A DNA stretch of 64,000 nt. Source: Mycolicibacterium rhodesiae (GTDB taxonomy: Bacteria > Actinomycetota > Actinomycetes > Mycobacteriales > Mycobacteriaceae). The stretch covers positions 62,001 to 126,000 of the forward strand of contig NZ_MVIH01000011.1 of assembly GCF_002086695.1 (NCBI RefSeq), read 5' to 3'. Below, piece after piece: positions 8,183 to 16,780 of this stretch (positions within the stretch are counted from its first letter, which is position 1; each line of letters opens with the position of its first letter). Below the pieces are notes generated by a model. The model worked only from the letters and a program-made list of their open reading frames with translations. It was not told the DNA's origin and did no database searches. The translations under genes were made by a program, and so were the position numbers.

Positions 8183-8329
8183 ATGAAGACTCACATCAAC
8201 TGCCCGTGTGGCGAAGCGATCAGCGCCAAGGACGAGGACGAACTCGTCGACCTCACCAAGCAGCACCTCGCCGCAGCGCACCCCGGCATGGACTACGGCC
8301 GGGACGAAATCCTGTTCATGGCCTACTAG
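8183..8329 (+). CDS. Small DUF1059-like protein
   Basis: A 48-residue protein preceded by AGGAGG at 8173-8178, a near-perfect ribosome site 4 nt before ATG. It has CPCG at residues 7-10, acidic DEDE, and H28/H33 in KQHLAAAHPG, fitting the DUF1059 layout with a probable Cys2His2 metal site. The C-terminus is DYGRDEILFMAY. Function is unknown. It shares a probable transcript with the upstream repair gene and ends before a bidirectional hairpin. Confidence 0.8.
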   Translation: MKTHINCPCGEAISAKDEDELVDLTKQHLAAAHPGMDYGRDEILFMAY

Positions 8330-8344
8330 GCACTTCATCGAGTC

Positions 8345-8388
8345 AGAACTGAGAGCGACGATTCGCCGAGATATTCGCCCTCGGTTCT
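8345..8388. terminator. Bidirectional hairpin between convergent genes
   Basis: AGAACTGAGAGCG (8345-8357) pairs with CGCCCTCGGTTCT (8376-8388) at 11 of 13 positions around an 18-nt loop. It lies between the stops of the DUF1059 gene (plus) and the WS/DGAT gene (minus). There is no U tract, as is usual for mycobacterial hairpins. It may end both transcripts. Confidence 0.55.
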
Positions 8389-8400
8389 ATCTCGATGCGA

Positions 8401-9801
8401 TCAGGCCACCCCGACGGCGGCCTCGAGTTCCGCGAGCGCGGTTTCGGTCAGCGGAATGAGCTGGTCGACGTCGGCCATCACCTCACGGTCGGCGATGTAG
8501 CCGACGCCGATCTGGTCGGCGTAGGAGCACAACGTCACGTTGAGCGCCATGCCGTCGTACACCACTGACACGGGGTAGATCTCGTCGACGCTCGCGCCGT
8601 TGAGGTAACTCCGCCTGGGCGGCCCCGGCACATTCGAGATCGGCAGGTTGTAACTGGGCCGCACCCACGAGCTGAACGGCAGCAGCGGTCCCAGCGCCGT
8701 CGGTACGACTGACGGCATCAGGACCATCAGCATTGCGCCCGGGCCCCGCGCCGCAACCTGGTGCTTGACCCCCGCCATCGCCTCGTGCACCAGCCGTAGC
8801 CGCTCCGCGGGGTCGTCGCGATTAGTGGCCAGCGGACACAGCCCGAGGCCGAACTGGTTGCCGTGCCCGTTGTCGCCGGCGGTCGCGTCGCGGTCGCGCA
8901 CAGTCACCGGGCACAGCGCCACGAGCGACTGCTCGGGCAGTTCGTCCTGCGCGGTCAGCCACTCCCGAAGCACACCGGCGACCAACGTCGTCACGACGTC
9001 GTTGCCGGTGACACCTGCTGCGTGCTGGATAGCTCGAATTCTGTTGTGGTCCAAGCTGGTTGCCGCAAAGGCGCGCTGGTGGCCCAGCTTGGTGTTGAAC
9101 CGGGTGTGCGGCGCGCCGAACGGCGCCGCGATCGTGGGCGTGATCAGCCCGCCGACCAGGTTTGTCACTTCCGCCGATGCGACGTTGCGGGCCAGATTCA
9201 ATCCGGACGCCGCGACACCCGCGACGTCACGCACCACCGACAGTGGATTGAGGCCGCGGCGGCGGGGCGGTTCGGGGGACGTGGCGTCGGCGTAGAACGG
9301 CGGCATGTCGCGCCGGTCCGGATCTTCCGACAGCGAGTCGGCGATCATCTTCATGCCCGCGACCCCGTCGATCACGATGTGATGGATCTTGATGTACAGG
9401 GCGAGCCGGCCGCCCTCGAGCCCGTCGATCAGATATGCCATCCACATCGGTGCCGACCGGTCGAGCGGCTCAGCGTGCAACTCCGACACCAGCTCCCAGA
9501 GTTCCGTCATGCCCGCATCGGGCGCCACGGTAAGCCGACGCACGTGGTGGCGCATGTCCAACTCGTCCACCTCGCGCCACACCCACAAGCCGCCGGTGTC
9601 CACGCCGCGGTACGGACGCCGGCGCAGCCGCGGGTCGACCGGGTCGGCGGCGGTCAGGGCCTGGTCGTAGAGCTCGTCGACGAACGCCGTGCTCGAGGTG
9701 CCGGCCGGCGGGGTCATGATCAGCGCGACGGCGACGTGCATCGGGCTGGAGATCAGCTCAGCCGTCAGCATCATCGCGTCAAGCGGGTCGAGCGTCTCCA
9801 T
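8401..9801 (-). CDS. WS/DGAT O-acyltransferase
   Basis: 466 residues. The catalytic HHxxxDG motif is H140-H-I-V-I-D145-G. The N-terminal METLDPLDAMMLTAEL and the later PLPFSSWVRPSYNLPISNVPGP region are typical of mycobacterial wax-ester synthase/diacylglycerol acyltransferases (tgs family). It would esterify diacylglycerol or alcohols with fatty acyl-CoA to make storage lipid. This genus carries many paralogues, so the exact substrate cannot be given. The first Met at 9801 fits the family N-terminus. It lies 62 nt downstream of the Rv1157c-like gene on the same strand. Confidence 0.9.
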   Translation of the reverse strand: METLDPLDAMMLTAELISSPMHVAVALIMTPPAGTSSTAFVDELYDQALTAADPVDPRLRRRPYRGVDTGGLWVWREVDELDMRHHVRRLTVAPDAGMTELWELVSELHAEPLDRSAPMWMAYLIDGLEGGRLALYIKIHHIVIDGVAGMKMIADSLSEDPDRRDMPPFYADATSPEPPRRRGLNPLSVVRDVAGVAASGLNLARNVASAEVTNLVGGLITPTIAAPFGAPHTRFNTKLGHQRAFAATSLDHNRIRAIQHAAGVTGNDVVTTLVAGVLREWLTAQDELPEQSLVALCPVTVRDRDATAGDNGHGNQFGLGLCPLATNRDDPAERLRLVHEAMAGVKHQVAARGPGAMLMVLMPSVVPTALGPLLPFSSWVRPSYNLPISNVPGPPRRSYLNGASVDEIYPVSVVYDGMALNVTLCSYADQIGVGYIADREVMADVDQLIPLTETALAELEAAVGVA

Positions 9802-9846
9802 GTGGTACCGACCCCCGTCGGGTTGGAATGCCGATCCCCAACCCTA

Positions 9847-9862
9847 GCGCGGCTTTTCGCGC
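9847..9862 (-). terminator. Short hairpin after Rv1157c-like gene
   Basis: GCGCG and CGCGC arms with a 6-nt loop lie immediately after the stop codon at 9864. There is no U tract. This is a weak terminator candidate. Confidence 0.35.
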
Positions 9863-9863
9863 A

Positions 9864-10961
9864 TCATGGCACGACGGTCGAACCGATTGTCGGCATGAAG
9901 GTGCACTGCTTGTCGACAGTGGTGACCTGGCCGAAAATCGTCGACATGATGCTGCCGGAGCCGGTGTCGGCGATGGCGGTCAGCGTGGTCGGGCCCGCGG
10001 AGTTGATGTCCGGGTTCGGCTTCAGCGTGACGCTGCCCGACTTGCCGGTGGTCAGGTTGACCCAGGTGACGTTGAGCGGAAGCTTCTGCTCGGCGGCCGG
10101 GGCGGGAGTGCCGACCGCGGTGAAGACGTAGGCGGTCTGCCCGGCGGCCGGACCCGGGGTCGGGATCTTGGCCGGACCCGCCACGGAGATCGCGGTGGCG
10201 ATCACATTGCCACCGTCCTTGAGACACCCGTTGCTGATCGACGGATACATGAAGTCCTGGGTGGGCGGGGTGGCCGGGTCGTAGTTCGGCGGGGTCGCCG
10301 CCGCGGGCGCCGGGGCCGGTGTCGCAACGTTGACCGAATTACCGGCAGGCGTCGCCGACGGGGTCGGCGGCGCGGCCGGATTCACCACGGTCACCGGGGT
10401 GGGCACCTCGGGCATCGCCTCCGGAGCAGGACCGACCGCATGCGCAGGGTCGATGCCGACCGGCAGGTGTGCTTCGGTGCCGAAGATCGAGCTGGGCGCG
10501 GCGCCGTCGGGCAGGTGTTCAGGCAGGGGAGCGGGGCCGTTACCCGTGCCCGGCGTCATCAGCGGCGTGGTGCCGTGTGCGACGCCGAGCGCCTGGGGGG
10601 CGGCGGGGGCAGCCGCCGCAGGCAATGCGGCCGACGGGCCTGCGGCCCCGCCATCCTGCACGAACTTGGTCACTTGCTGGGCCAGTGCCGCCGAGCCGCC
10701 CGGCGTGGTGGCACCACCAGCGAGTTGTGAAGCAGCCGCGAGTAGCAGCGACTGCGCCGATGAGGGGTTCCCCGCGGCCTGCTGGACGACCGGTCCGAGC
10801 ATCTGCATGGCGTCGAGGCCGGGCAGCTGACCGGGGTCCAGCGGGATGGCCGGGTCCGCGGCCCCGACCGGGCTGAACGCCAGGCTGGTCGCGGCCACGA
10901 ACGCGGCAGTGGTCAGCAGAAGAGCCGGCTTGGCGATCTGCGGCACGGTGAACTCCCTCAT
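9864..10961 (-). CDS. Exported Ala/Pro-rich protein (Rv1157c-like)
   Basis: 365 residues from ATG 10961. A signal peptide (about 1-34, ending near PVGAADP) is followed by an Ala/Pro-rich middle region and a more ordered C-terminal domain (about 235-365) with two cysteines, SNGCLKDG and KQCTF, that may form a disulfide. The longer open frame continuing upstream crosses the next gene and is rejected. Position beside an Rv1158c-like gene and pimE matches the M. tuberculosis order Rv1157c-Rv1158c-Rv1159. Function is unknown; likely a cell-envelope protein. Confidence 0.8.
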   Translation of the reverse strand: MREFTVPQIAKPALLLTTAAFVAATSLAFSPVGAADPAIPLDPGQLPGLDAMQMLGPVVQQAAGNPSSAQSLLLAAASQLAGGATTPGGSAALAQQVTKFVQDGGAAGPSAALPAAAAPAAPQALGVAHGTTPLMTPGTGNGPAPLPEHLPDGAAPSSIFGTEAHLPVGIDPAHAVGPAPEAMPEVPTPVTVVNPAAPPTPSATPAGNSVNVATPAPAPAAATPPNYDPATPPTQDFMYPSISNGCLKDGGNVIATAISVAGPAKIPTPGPAAGQTAYVFTAVGTPAPAAEQKLPLNVTWVNLTTGKSGSVTLKPNPDINSAGPTTLTAIADTGSGSIMSTIFGQVTTVDKQCTFMPTIGSTVVP

Positions 10962-10975
10962 CGGGTGGTGGTTGG

Positions 10976-11584
10976 TCAGGGCAGAGCGGACAGCGGCAGC
11001 AGCTGGCCGAGGCCGGCGCCACCCGGTGTGGTCGGCGCGACCGGCGCGCTGGCCGGCGGTACACCGGCAGGTCCGGCGACCGCGGTGGCCACAGGGGCCA
11101 CTGGCGCCGGGCTGCCGACCGCCAGGTTGTCGCCGACCTTGACCGGGAACGGCACATCCGACGGCGTCAGGTTGGCCAGGTCGCCGGGCACGCCGAGCTG
11201 GTTCAGCAGCGGGGCGACCGCTCCGGTGATCCCGCCGGGGGCGGGAGCCGCCGGTGCGGCCGCGGGCGCGGCCGGAGCAGGCATGCCCGGCAGCGTGGCG
11301 GTGGCCGGAGCGCCGCCGATCGGCGAGACCGGCAACGTCGACGGTGCGCCGGTGAGCGCCGACGCGCCGCCCAGTGCGGTCGCGGCGGATTGCAGGATCG
11401 CCGCGGCGCTGGCCGGGTTCGTGACGAACTGCTGCAACATGTTCAGCGCGGGCACGCCGGGAACAGCCGGCGAGACACCGGGGTCGGCGCCAGCCGACGG
11501 GCTCAGTGCGAGCGCGACCGAGCACAGCCCGGCAGCACCAATTATGTTGGCGGCGAATAACTTTGATCTACGTGACATGGTCAT
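10976..11584 (-). CDS. Exported Ala/Pro-rich protein (Rv1158c-like)
   Basis: 202 residues. A signal peptide (about 1-33, ending SPSAGADP) is followed by a low-complexity Ala/Pro/Gly region and a C-terminal segment GDLANLTPSDVPFPVKVGDN. It lies 14 nt upstream of the Rv1157c-like gene on the same strand, so the two are probably one operon. Both share the N-terminal layout of Ala/Pro-rich exported proteins and may be distant duplicates. ATG 11584 (or 11578) is the start. The upstream region contains a GTTACT direct repeat. Function is unknown. Confidence 0.78.
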   Translation of the reverse strand: MTMSRRSKLFAANIIGAAGLCSVALALSPSAGADPGVSPAVPGVPALNMLQQFVTNPASAAAILQSAATALGGASALTGAPSTLPVSPIGGAPATATLPGMPAPAAPAAAPAAPAPGGITGAVAPLLNQLGVPGDLANLTPSDVPFPVKVGDNLAVGSPAPVAPVATAVAGPAGVPPASAPVAPTTPGGAGLGQLLPLSALP

Positions 11585-11623
11585 CCCAATCCCTCGAGTG
11601 CAGGTCTAACCCGAAGGTAGTCC

Positions 11624-11638
11624 GTTACTAGAGTTACT
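11624..11638. promoter_or_regulatory. GTTACT direct repeat upstream of Rv1158c-like gene
   Basis: GTTACT occurs at 11624-11629 and 11633-11638 with a 9-bp period, 40-54 bp before the minus-strand start. On the minus strand it reads AGTAAC twice. GTAAC-type direct repeats are reported for MtrA regulators in actinobacteria, but the spacing is not diagnostic. Confidence 0.3.
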
Positions 11639-11779
11639 CAAGTGACACGTGTGGTGTTTATTCAACCGTTACGGCAGTGATGGTCTTGTGTGATGCCCGA
11701 GCCCGTGTGGGCCCGCTCGAAGTTCGGCGCGATAACCGGTGTACAGCCCCGGTTAGCGCGCCGAAGTTGGGAGCGTCGC

Positions 11780-11785
11780 TACAGT
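11780..11785 (+). promoter_or_regulatory. -10 box, leaderless promoter of pimE
   Basis: TACAGT, then 6 nt, then GTG 11792. This supports the shorter pimE start over the ATG at 11690. Confidence 0.55.
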
Positions 11786-11791
11786 CGCCAC

Positions 11792-12970
11792 GTGGACACG
11801 AAGGCCCGGGCGCGGCCAGTCTGGCTGGCCCCGGTTCTGCTGATCGTCAGCGTGGCCGCGCGGCTGGGGTGGACCTACCTGGCGCCCAACGGCGCCAACT
11901 TCGTCGACCTGCACGTCTATCTCGGCGGCGCCGGAGCGCTCGCCCACCCCGGCACGCTGTACTCCTACGTCTACGCCGACCAGACCCCCGACTTCCCGCT
12001 GCCGTTCACCTACCCCCCGTTCGCGGCGCTGGTGTTCTATCCGTTGCACCTGCTGCCGTTCGGAGTGGTCGCGTTCTGCTGGCAGCTGGGCATCATCGCC
12101 GCGCTCTACGGCGTGGTCCGAGTCAGCCAGCGGCTTCTGGGCACGCCAGCGACCGATGGCCGCGGCGTCGCGATGCTGTGGACGGCCGTCGCGATCTGGC
12201 TCGAACCACTGCGCAGCAACTTCGACTACGGCCAGATCAACGTGATCCTGGTGTTGGCGGTCCTCTGGGCGGCTTACAGCAGCCGCTGGTGGCTGTCGGG
12301 TCTGCTGGTCGGGCTCGCGGCAGGCATCAAGCTGACGCCGGCCGTGACCGGGCTCTACTTCCTGGGCATGCGCCGCTGGGGCGCGGCGGTCTTCTCCGCG
12401 GTGGTGTTCGCAGGCACCGTCGGGCTCTCGGTGGCGGTGATCGGTCAGCAGGCCCGCTTCTACTTCACCGATCTACTCGGTGACGCCCGGCGCGTCGGCC
12501 CGATCGGAACCTCGTTCAACCAGTCATGGCGCGGCGCGATCTCCCGCATCCTCGGCCACGATGCCGGTTACGGACCGGCGGTGCTGGCCGCGATCGCGGT
12601 GACCGCGGTGCTGGCGGTCCTGGCGTGGCGCGCGCTGGACTCGGACCGGCTGGGGTGTCTATTGGTGGTGCAGCTCTTCGGTTTGTTGATCTCGCCGATC
12701 TCGTGGACTCATCACTGGGTGTGGTTGGTGCCGCTGATGATCTGGCTCCTACAGGGACCGTGGCGAAATCGATTGGGCGCCAAGGTGCTCGGCTACGGCT
12801 GGCTGGCACTGACAGTGATCGGGGTGCCGTGGCTGCTCAGCTTCGCCCAGCCGACGATCTGGCAGATCGGCCGCCCCTGGTACCTGGCGTGGGCGGGGTT
12901 GATCTACGCCGTGGCGACGTTGGCCACGCTGGCCTGGATCGCGGCTACACCTCGCCGAGAAGCTCGTTGA
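11792..12970 (+). CDS. pimE: PimE, alpha-1,2-mannosyltransferase of PIM synthesis
   Basis: A polytopic GT-C family protein of 392 residues from GTG 11792. PimE adds the fifth mannose to phosphatidylinositol mannoside on the periplasmic side, using polyprenyl-phosphate mannose, and commits AcPIM4 to polar PIMs instead of LM/LAM. D39 in FVDLHVYLGG matches the catalytic Asp reported as essential in M. smegmatis PimE. About ten membrane helices are visible, and SWTHHWVW is a conserved loop. The longer frame from 11690 adds an unlikely polar N-terminus upstream of a -10 box. The 3' end overlaps the convergent pterin dehydratase gene by 26 bp. M. tuberculosis has the same neighbours (Rv1159, Rv1159A, Rv1160). 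Confidence 0.92.
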   Translation: MDTKARARPVWLAPVLLIVSVAARLGWTYLAPNGANFVDLHVYLGGAGALAHPGTLYSYVYADQTPDFPLPFTYPPFAALVFYPLHLLPFGVVAFCWQLGIIAALYGVVRVSQRLLGTPATDGRGVAMLWTAVAIWLEPLRSNFDYGQINVILVLAVLWAAYSSRWWLSGLLVGLAAGIKLTPAVTGLYFLGMRRWGAAVFSAVVFAGTVGLSVAVIGQQARFYFTDLLGDARRVGPIGTSFNQSWRGAISRILGHDAGYGPAVLAAIAVTAVLAVLAWRALDSDRLGCLLVVQLFGLLISPISWTHHWVWLVPLMIWLLQGPWRNRLGAKVLGYGWLALTVIGVPWLLSFAQPTIWQIGRPWYLAWAGLIYAVATLATLAWIAATPRREAR

Positions 12971-13232
12971 TATCGGCGGCCATCTGCACATCCTTGTCGG
13001 TGATTCCGCCCTCGGAGTGCGTCACCAGCACGAAAGTAACTGTGCGCCAACGGATATCGATATCAGGATGATGGTCTTTGCGCTCGGCGTGTTCGGCGAC
13101 CCGGCGCACTGCCTCGATCCCGTCCAGGAACGACGGGAACTTCACCGAACGGCGCAGCGCACCCTCGGCATGCTCCCAGCCGTCGAGCTTCATGACAGCG
13201 GAGTTCACGTCTTCATCGGTCAGCACGGCCAT
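12945..13232 (-). CDS. Pterin-4a-carbinolamine dehydratase (Rv1159A-like)
   Basis: 95 residues, the normal length for the family. The active-site block H54-H55-P56-DIDIRWRTVTF matches the pterin-4a-carbinolamine dehydratase signature, and THSEGGITDKD is the conserved C-terminal turn. The enzyme dehydrates 4a-hydroxytetrahydrobiopterin; its physiological role in mycobacteria is unclear. It converges on pimE with a 26-bp overlap, so the two mRNAs must be antisense to one another at their ends. Confidence 0.9.
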   Translation of the reverse strand: MAVLTDEDVNSAVMKLDGWEHAEGALRRSVKFPSFLDGIEAVRRVAEHAERKDHHPDIDIRWRTVTFVLVTHSEGGITDKDVQMAADINELLGEV

Positions 13233-13411
13233 ACCGCGAGTCTTCTCCGGTCTGAACGCTGACGGAAGACCGAAAGAAAATCAGGGACATCTGTCTCAAA
13301 TTCGGGACTCGACTCTCATTTGGATGTTAGGTTGCCAAAGTTGCTCGACCTGTCGTTCGCGACGCGTAGGCCGGCATCCAAGCAAATCGCACAAGCGACT
13401 CGGGGGCGCTG

Positions 13412-16400
13412 ATGATTTCCACTGCCATGTCCACGATCACCGACGGCCGTCCGGATCTCCGGCGGCCTTTCTGGTTGCGGGCGCTGCCCGTGGAGTTCGG
13501 CGGCCTGGGTGTGCCGAAGCCTGACGCCCGCGTGCTGGCCTGGCTGGGTGCCTCGGCGATCACGCTGGGTGTGGGTGCGGCGCTGGCGTCGACGCCGGCG
13601 ACGGCCGCCGCCGACGCCACCGGCTCGGCCGGCGGCAAGGGCCCGAGCACGTCGAGTGCGTCATCACCAACGGGTGCAACGAAATCCACCGGTCAGCATG
13701 GCCCGAAGACGCGGCTGAAGTCGCCGAGCGGATCGGCGGCGAGCAAGTCGTCCAGCGCGCGCGTTGCGACGCCGGCCGGCGCGGTCACCGAACCTGCCGC
13801 CGACCAAGTGGACACCACCGTCAAGTCCACGGTGAAGGCCAAGTCCACCTTGCCCAAGGCGGCGGCGGCGATGCCGACCCCGGATGCGGTGGTCAACTTC
13901 TTCTTCGGCAACGGAACTGCTGAGCATCCCAATGGCGGGATCATCGTCGGCAACGGCTACTCCTGGACGGTCGACACCTGCACCGGCGGCAAGGTTTGCC
14001 GCGGCGGCAACGGTGGCGCCTTCGGCAACGGCGGCAATGGCTTCAACGGTGGCAACGGTGGCGCTGCCGGATGGTTCGGCAACGGTGGCGCGGGTGGCGA
14101 CGGCATCGCCGCGGTCAACGCAGGCCGGGGCGGCAAGGGCGGCTCCGGCGGGATGATCGCCGGTAACGGTGGCGCCGGTGGCCAGGGCGCCGACATCGTG
14201 TCGGCCGGCGCGACCGGTGGCGCAGGCGGCTCTGCGGGCCTGTTCGGTGTCGGCGGCCAGGGCGGTGACGGCGGGCAAGCCGCCGACTCCGTGATCGCGG
14301 GCGGAACGGGCGGCACAGGTGGTCGCGGCGGGGCCGGCGGTCTGCTGGCAGGCAACGGCGGTGCCGGTGGTGCCGGCGGTGCGGCGATACCCGAGGCCGG
14401 CACCGGAGGCGTCGGCGGGCACGGCGGCAACACCGGGTTGATGTCGATCTACGGCACCGGCGGCAAGGGCGGGGTCGGCGGTGACGCCGCGACCGGCGGG
14501 CGTGGCGGCGCCGGAGGAAACGGTGGCGCGCTGGCGATCTTCGCGAACGGTGGCGACGGCGGTGCGGGCGGCAACAGCCCAGACCAGGGCGACGGCGTCT
14601 ACCTCGGTGGGCGGGGCGGTGACGGCGGCACCGGCGGTCTCTGGGCGGGCAACGGCGGCGACGGCGGCGTGGGCGGTCACGGCGGAGGCAACGGCGGCGA
14701 CGGCGGCAACGTCGGGCTGCTGTCAGTTGTGGGCGCCGGCGGCGGAGGCGGTGACGGTGGCGTCGGCCAGAGCGGCACCCCCGGCAGCAACGGCGTGATC
14801 AATCGCATTGACGGACTTGACGGTGCGCCCGGTGAGAAGGGCGGCTCCGGCGGCAACGGAGGTAACGGCAGCCTCATCTTCGGTGCGGGCGGCGACGGTG
14901 GCTCCGGCGGCTCCGGCGGCACCGGCGGCAGCGGCGGCAAGGGCTACAACGTGACGAGCGCCGAATCGGTCAGCGTCGGTGACGGCGTGCCCGGTGGCGC
15001 AGGCGGAACGGGCGGACGTGGCGGTGACGGGGGAGCCGCAGGTGGCAGCGGCGGCGTCGGCCGGTACTTCTTCGTCTTCGCGTCGAATGGCAGCGCCGGT
15101 GCGGCAGGTGCCGGCGGTGCGGGTGGCGCCGGCGGCCTCGGCGGCTGGGGTGGCTCGAGCACGGACACGACCGCGACCGGCGGCAGCGGCGGCACCGGCG
15201 GCCAGGGCGGCGCCGGCGGTGACGGCGGCGCGGCGACCGCGATCAATCCCGCGGGTGAAGGCGGCATCGGTGGTGTCGGCGGCAACGGTGGTGCCGGCGG
15301 TTATGGATACGGCACCGGCGGCGCCGCGGGCACCGGAGGTCGCGGCGGCGACGGTGGATCCGGCGGGGCCGGCAGCACCACGCAAGACGGCGCCGACGGT
15401 GGCGCGGGCGGTGCCGGCGGCACGGGCGGAACCGGTGGCAACACTGTGGAGAACGGCACCGCTGCTGTCGGTGGTGGCGGCGGTGACGGCGGCAATGGCG
15501 GCGCCGGCGGACCCAACGGCGGCACGGGCGGCGACTTCGGCCAGGGCGGCCAGGGCGGCGAGGCCGGCCAGGACGGACCCCGGGCCGACAGCGGCCCGAA
15601 CGGCACGGCCGGGCAGCCCGGAACTCCTTCCGCCGCCGCGGCATCGGCGAGCGCGGCCCGGCTCACCGCGGCTGCGCCGACGGCGTTCGCCTCGGCATCG
15701 GCACAGCCCACGTTGCAGTCGCTGTGGTCCGGTCTGGTCGACCGGCTCAACTACATCTTCTTCAACAGCTCGCCCACCTTCTCGAACGAGACCGATCCCC
15801 AGGACCAGGCCACCGGCGCCATCAACGGGCGCCTCGACGGGGTCAGCCACAACGGCTACAAGGTCACCTACTCGATCGGGACCGGACCCAAGTACGGCGA
15901 GCTGACGAACTTCGATCCGGAGACCGGGACCTACACCTACACGCCCAACTCGGCACTGGTCACGCCGGGCGTGACCGATAGCTTCACGATCGTCGCCGAC
16001 AACGGTGCCGGTGCTCAGCTGTCCGGACCGCTGGGCTTGGTGCAGGTCACGCTGCACCAGTTGGCCATTGCGCTGGGACTGGCCAAGCCCGACACCGTCG
16101 AGGAGACGTTCACCGTCAAGGTGCTCGGCGACGGTGTCTACGGGCTGACGTCCAACTCCGAATACGCGATCGTCAACCAGAGCTACGAGAACTGCACGCT
16201 CAACGCCACCGGGGCGGCGATCGCGCAGGCAACCGGGGGACGCGAGCGGCCGACCGAGATCGACATGGTCAGACTGGCTCAGGCCACCAACAGTGTGGTC
16301 CGGCCTGGCGCGAAGATGTATCTGGACGAGAACACGGCCGACGGTGTCGCGGTGAAGGACGCGGTGGCGCTGATGGCCAAGGAGTTCGGGCTGACCGCGA

Positions 16401-16741
16401 ACACCACGCATTACGACGACAGCCCGGACGCCATGGGTGATCTCCAGGCGAACCTCGCCTACGGCAACGCGACCATGGTGACCGTTTCCGCGTCCCTGAT
16501 GTGGAATGCGATCCCGAACTCGTCGGAGTCGGCCAACCCGAACTACACCGACCTCGACCACGAGATCGTGGTGATCGCCGTTGATCTCAAGCGCGGCGTC
16601 GTGACGGTCAACGACAGTTCGGCGACCAACGCTCAGGACGAGCCGATGGGCGCCGGCATGGAGGTCTCACTGGCTGCTTTCCTGTCGTCCTGGAAGACCA
16701 GCAAGTACGAGCTCACGGTCGTCAACGCCAGCCTCGGGTAA
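13412..16741 (+). CDS. PGRS-type exported protein with C39-like peptidase fold
   Basis: 1109 residues. Order: a polar N-terminus with a long signal/anchor helix (about 44-66, ending TPATAAADA); a Ser/Thr/Lys-rich linker (70-150); the PGRS lead-in IIVGNGYSW; GGxGGx repeats (about 193-730); an Ala-rich hinge; DRLNYIFFNSSPTFSN; a cadherin/VCBS-like beta domain (about 785-900); and a C39-like papain-fold domain (about 905-1109). Candidate catalytic residues are C928 in ENCTLNATG, H1050 in DLDHEIVVIAVD and D1068 in TVNDSS. There is no PE domain. It sits between the pterin dehydratase and mutT2 genes, where M. tuberculosis has no gene. ATG 13427 is an alternative start. Surface protease or autoprocessing activity is inference. 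Confidence 0.85.
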   Translation: MISTAMSTITDGRPDLRRPFWLRALPVEFGGLGVPKPDARVLAWLGASAITLGVGAALASTPATAAADATGSAGGKGPSTSSASSPTGATKSTGQHGPKTRLKSPSGSAASKSSSARVATPAGAVTEPAADQVDTTVKSTVKAKSTLPKAAAAMPTPDAVVNFFFGNGTAEHPNGGIIVGNGYSWTVDTCTGGKVCRGGNGGAFGNGGNGFNGGNGGAAGWFGNGGAGGDGIAAVNAGRGGKGGSGGMIAGNGGAGGQGADIVSAGATGGAGGSAGLFGVGGQGGDGGQAADSVIAGGTGGTGGRGGAGGLLAGNGGAGGAGGAAIPEAGTGGVGGHGGNTGLMSIYGTGGKGGVGGDAATGGRGGAGGNGGALAIFANGGDGGAGGNSPDQGDGVYLGGRGGDGGTGGLWAGNGGDGGVGGHGGGNGGDGGNVGLLSVVGAGGGGGDGGVGQSGTPGSNGVINRIDGLDGAPGEKGGSGGNGGNGSLIFGAGGDGGSGGSGGTGGSGGKGYNVTSAESVSVGDGVPGGAGGTGGRGGDGGAAGGSGGVGRYFFVFASNGSAGAAGAGGAGGAGGLGGWGGSSTDTTATGGSGGTGGQGGAGGDGGAATAINPAGEGGIGGVGGNGGAGGYGYGTGGAAGTGGRGGDGGSGGAGSTTQDGADGGAGGAGGTGGTGGNTVENGTAAVGGGGGDGGNGGAGGPNGGTGGDFGQGGQGGEAGQDGPRADSGPNGTAGQPGTPSAAAASASAARLTAAAPTAFASASAQPTLQSLWSGLVDRLNYIFFNSSPTFSNETDPQDQATGAINGRLDGVSHNGYKVTYSIGTGPKYGELTNFDPETGTYTYTPNSALVTPGVTDSFTIVADNGAGAQLSGPLGLVQVTLHQLAIALGLAKPDTVEETFTVKVLGDGVYGLTSNSEYAIVNQSYENCTLNATGAAIAQATGGRERPTEIDMVRLAQATNSVVRPGAKMYLDENTADGVAVKDAVALMAKEFGLTANTTHYDDSPDAMGDLQANLAYGNATMVTVSASLMWNAIPNSSESANPNYTDLDHEIVVIAVDLKRGVVTVNDSSATNAQDEPMGAGMEVSLAAFLSSWKTSKYELTVVNASLG
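13989..15590 (+). repeat. PGRS glycine-rich coding repeat
   Basis: Degenerate GGNGG/GGxGG codon repeats (GGCGGC, GGTGGC, GGCAAC) span about 530 codons inside the PGRS-C39 gene. They are coding, vary in unit length, and have no constant spacer. Such tracts are prone to slippage and recombination, so copy number may vary between strains or be misassembled. Confidence 0.9.
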
Positions 16742-16766
16742 CCGGGTCACGGGCGGCGTGACCGTA

Positions 16767-16772
16767 TACCGT
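16767..16772 (+). promoter_or_regulatory. -10 box, leaderless promoter of mutT2
   Basis: TACCGT, then 8 nt, then ATG 16781. The alternative TTG start at 16772 falls inside this box. Confidence 0.45.
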
Positions 16773-16780
16773 TGCACGCC

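Noticed and set aside
11690..11791. ATG 11690 as the pimE start
   Set aside because: It would add a polar Arg-rich stretch before helix 1 and lies upstream of a -10 box that predicts a leaderless GTG start at 11792.
13989..15590. CRISPR-like or satellite repeat
   Set aside because: The repeat is in-frame GGxGG coding sequence with variable unit length and no constant repeat-spacer structure.
14723..16561. Long minus-strand frames opposite the PGRS gene
   Set aside because: They are produced by the GGC/GGT repeat read in reverse (Ala/Thr-rich), with no start context or homologue features.
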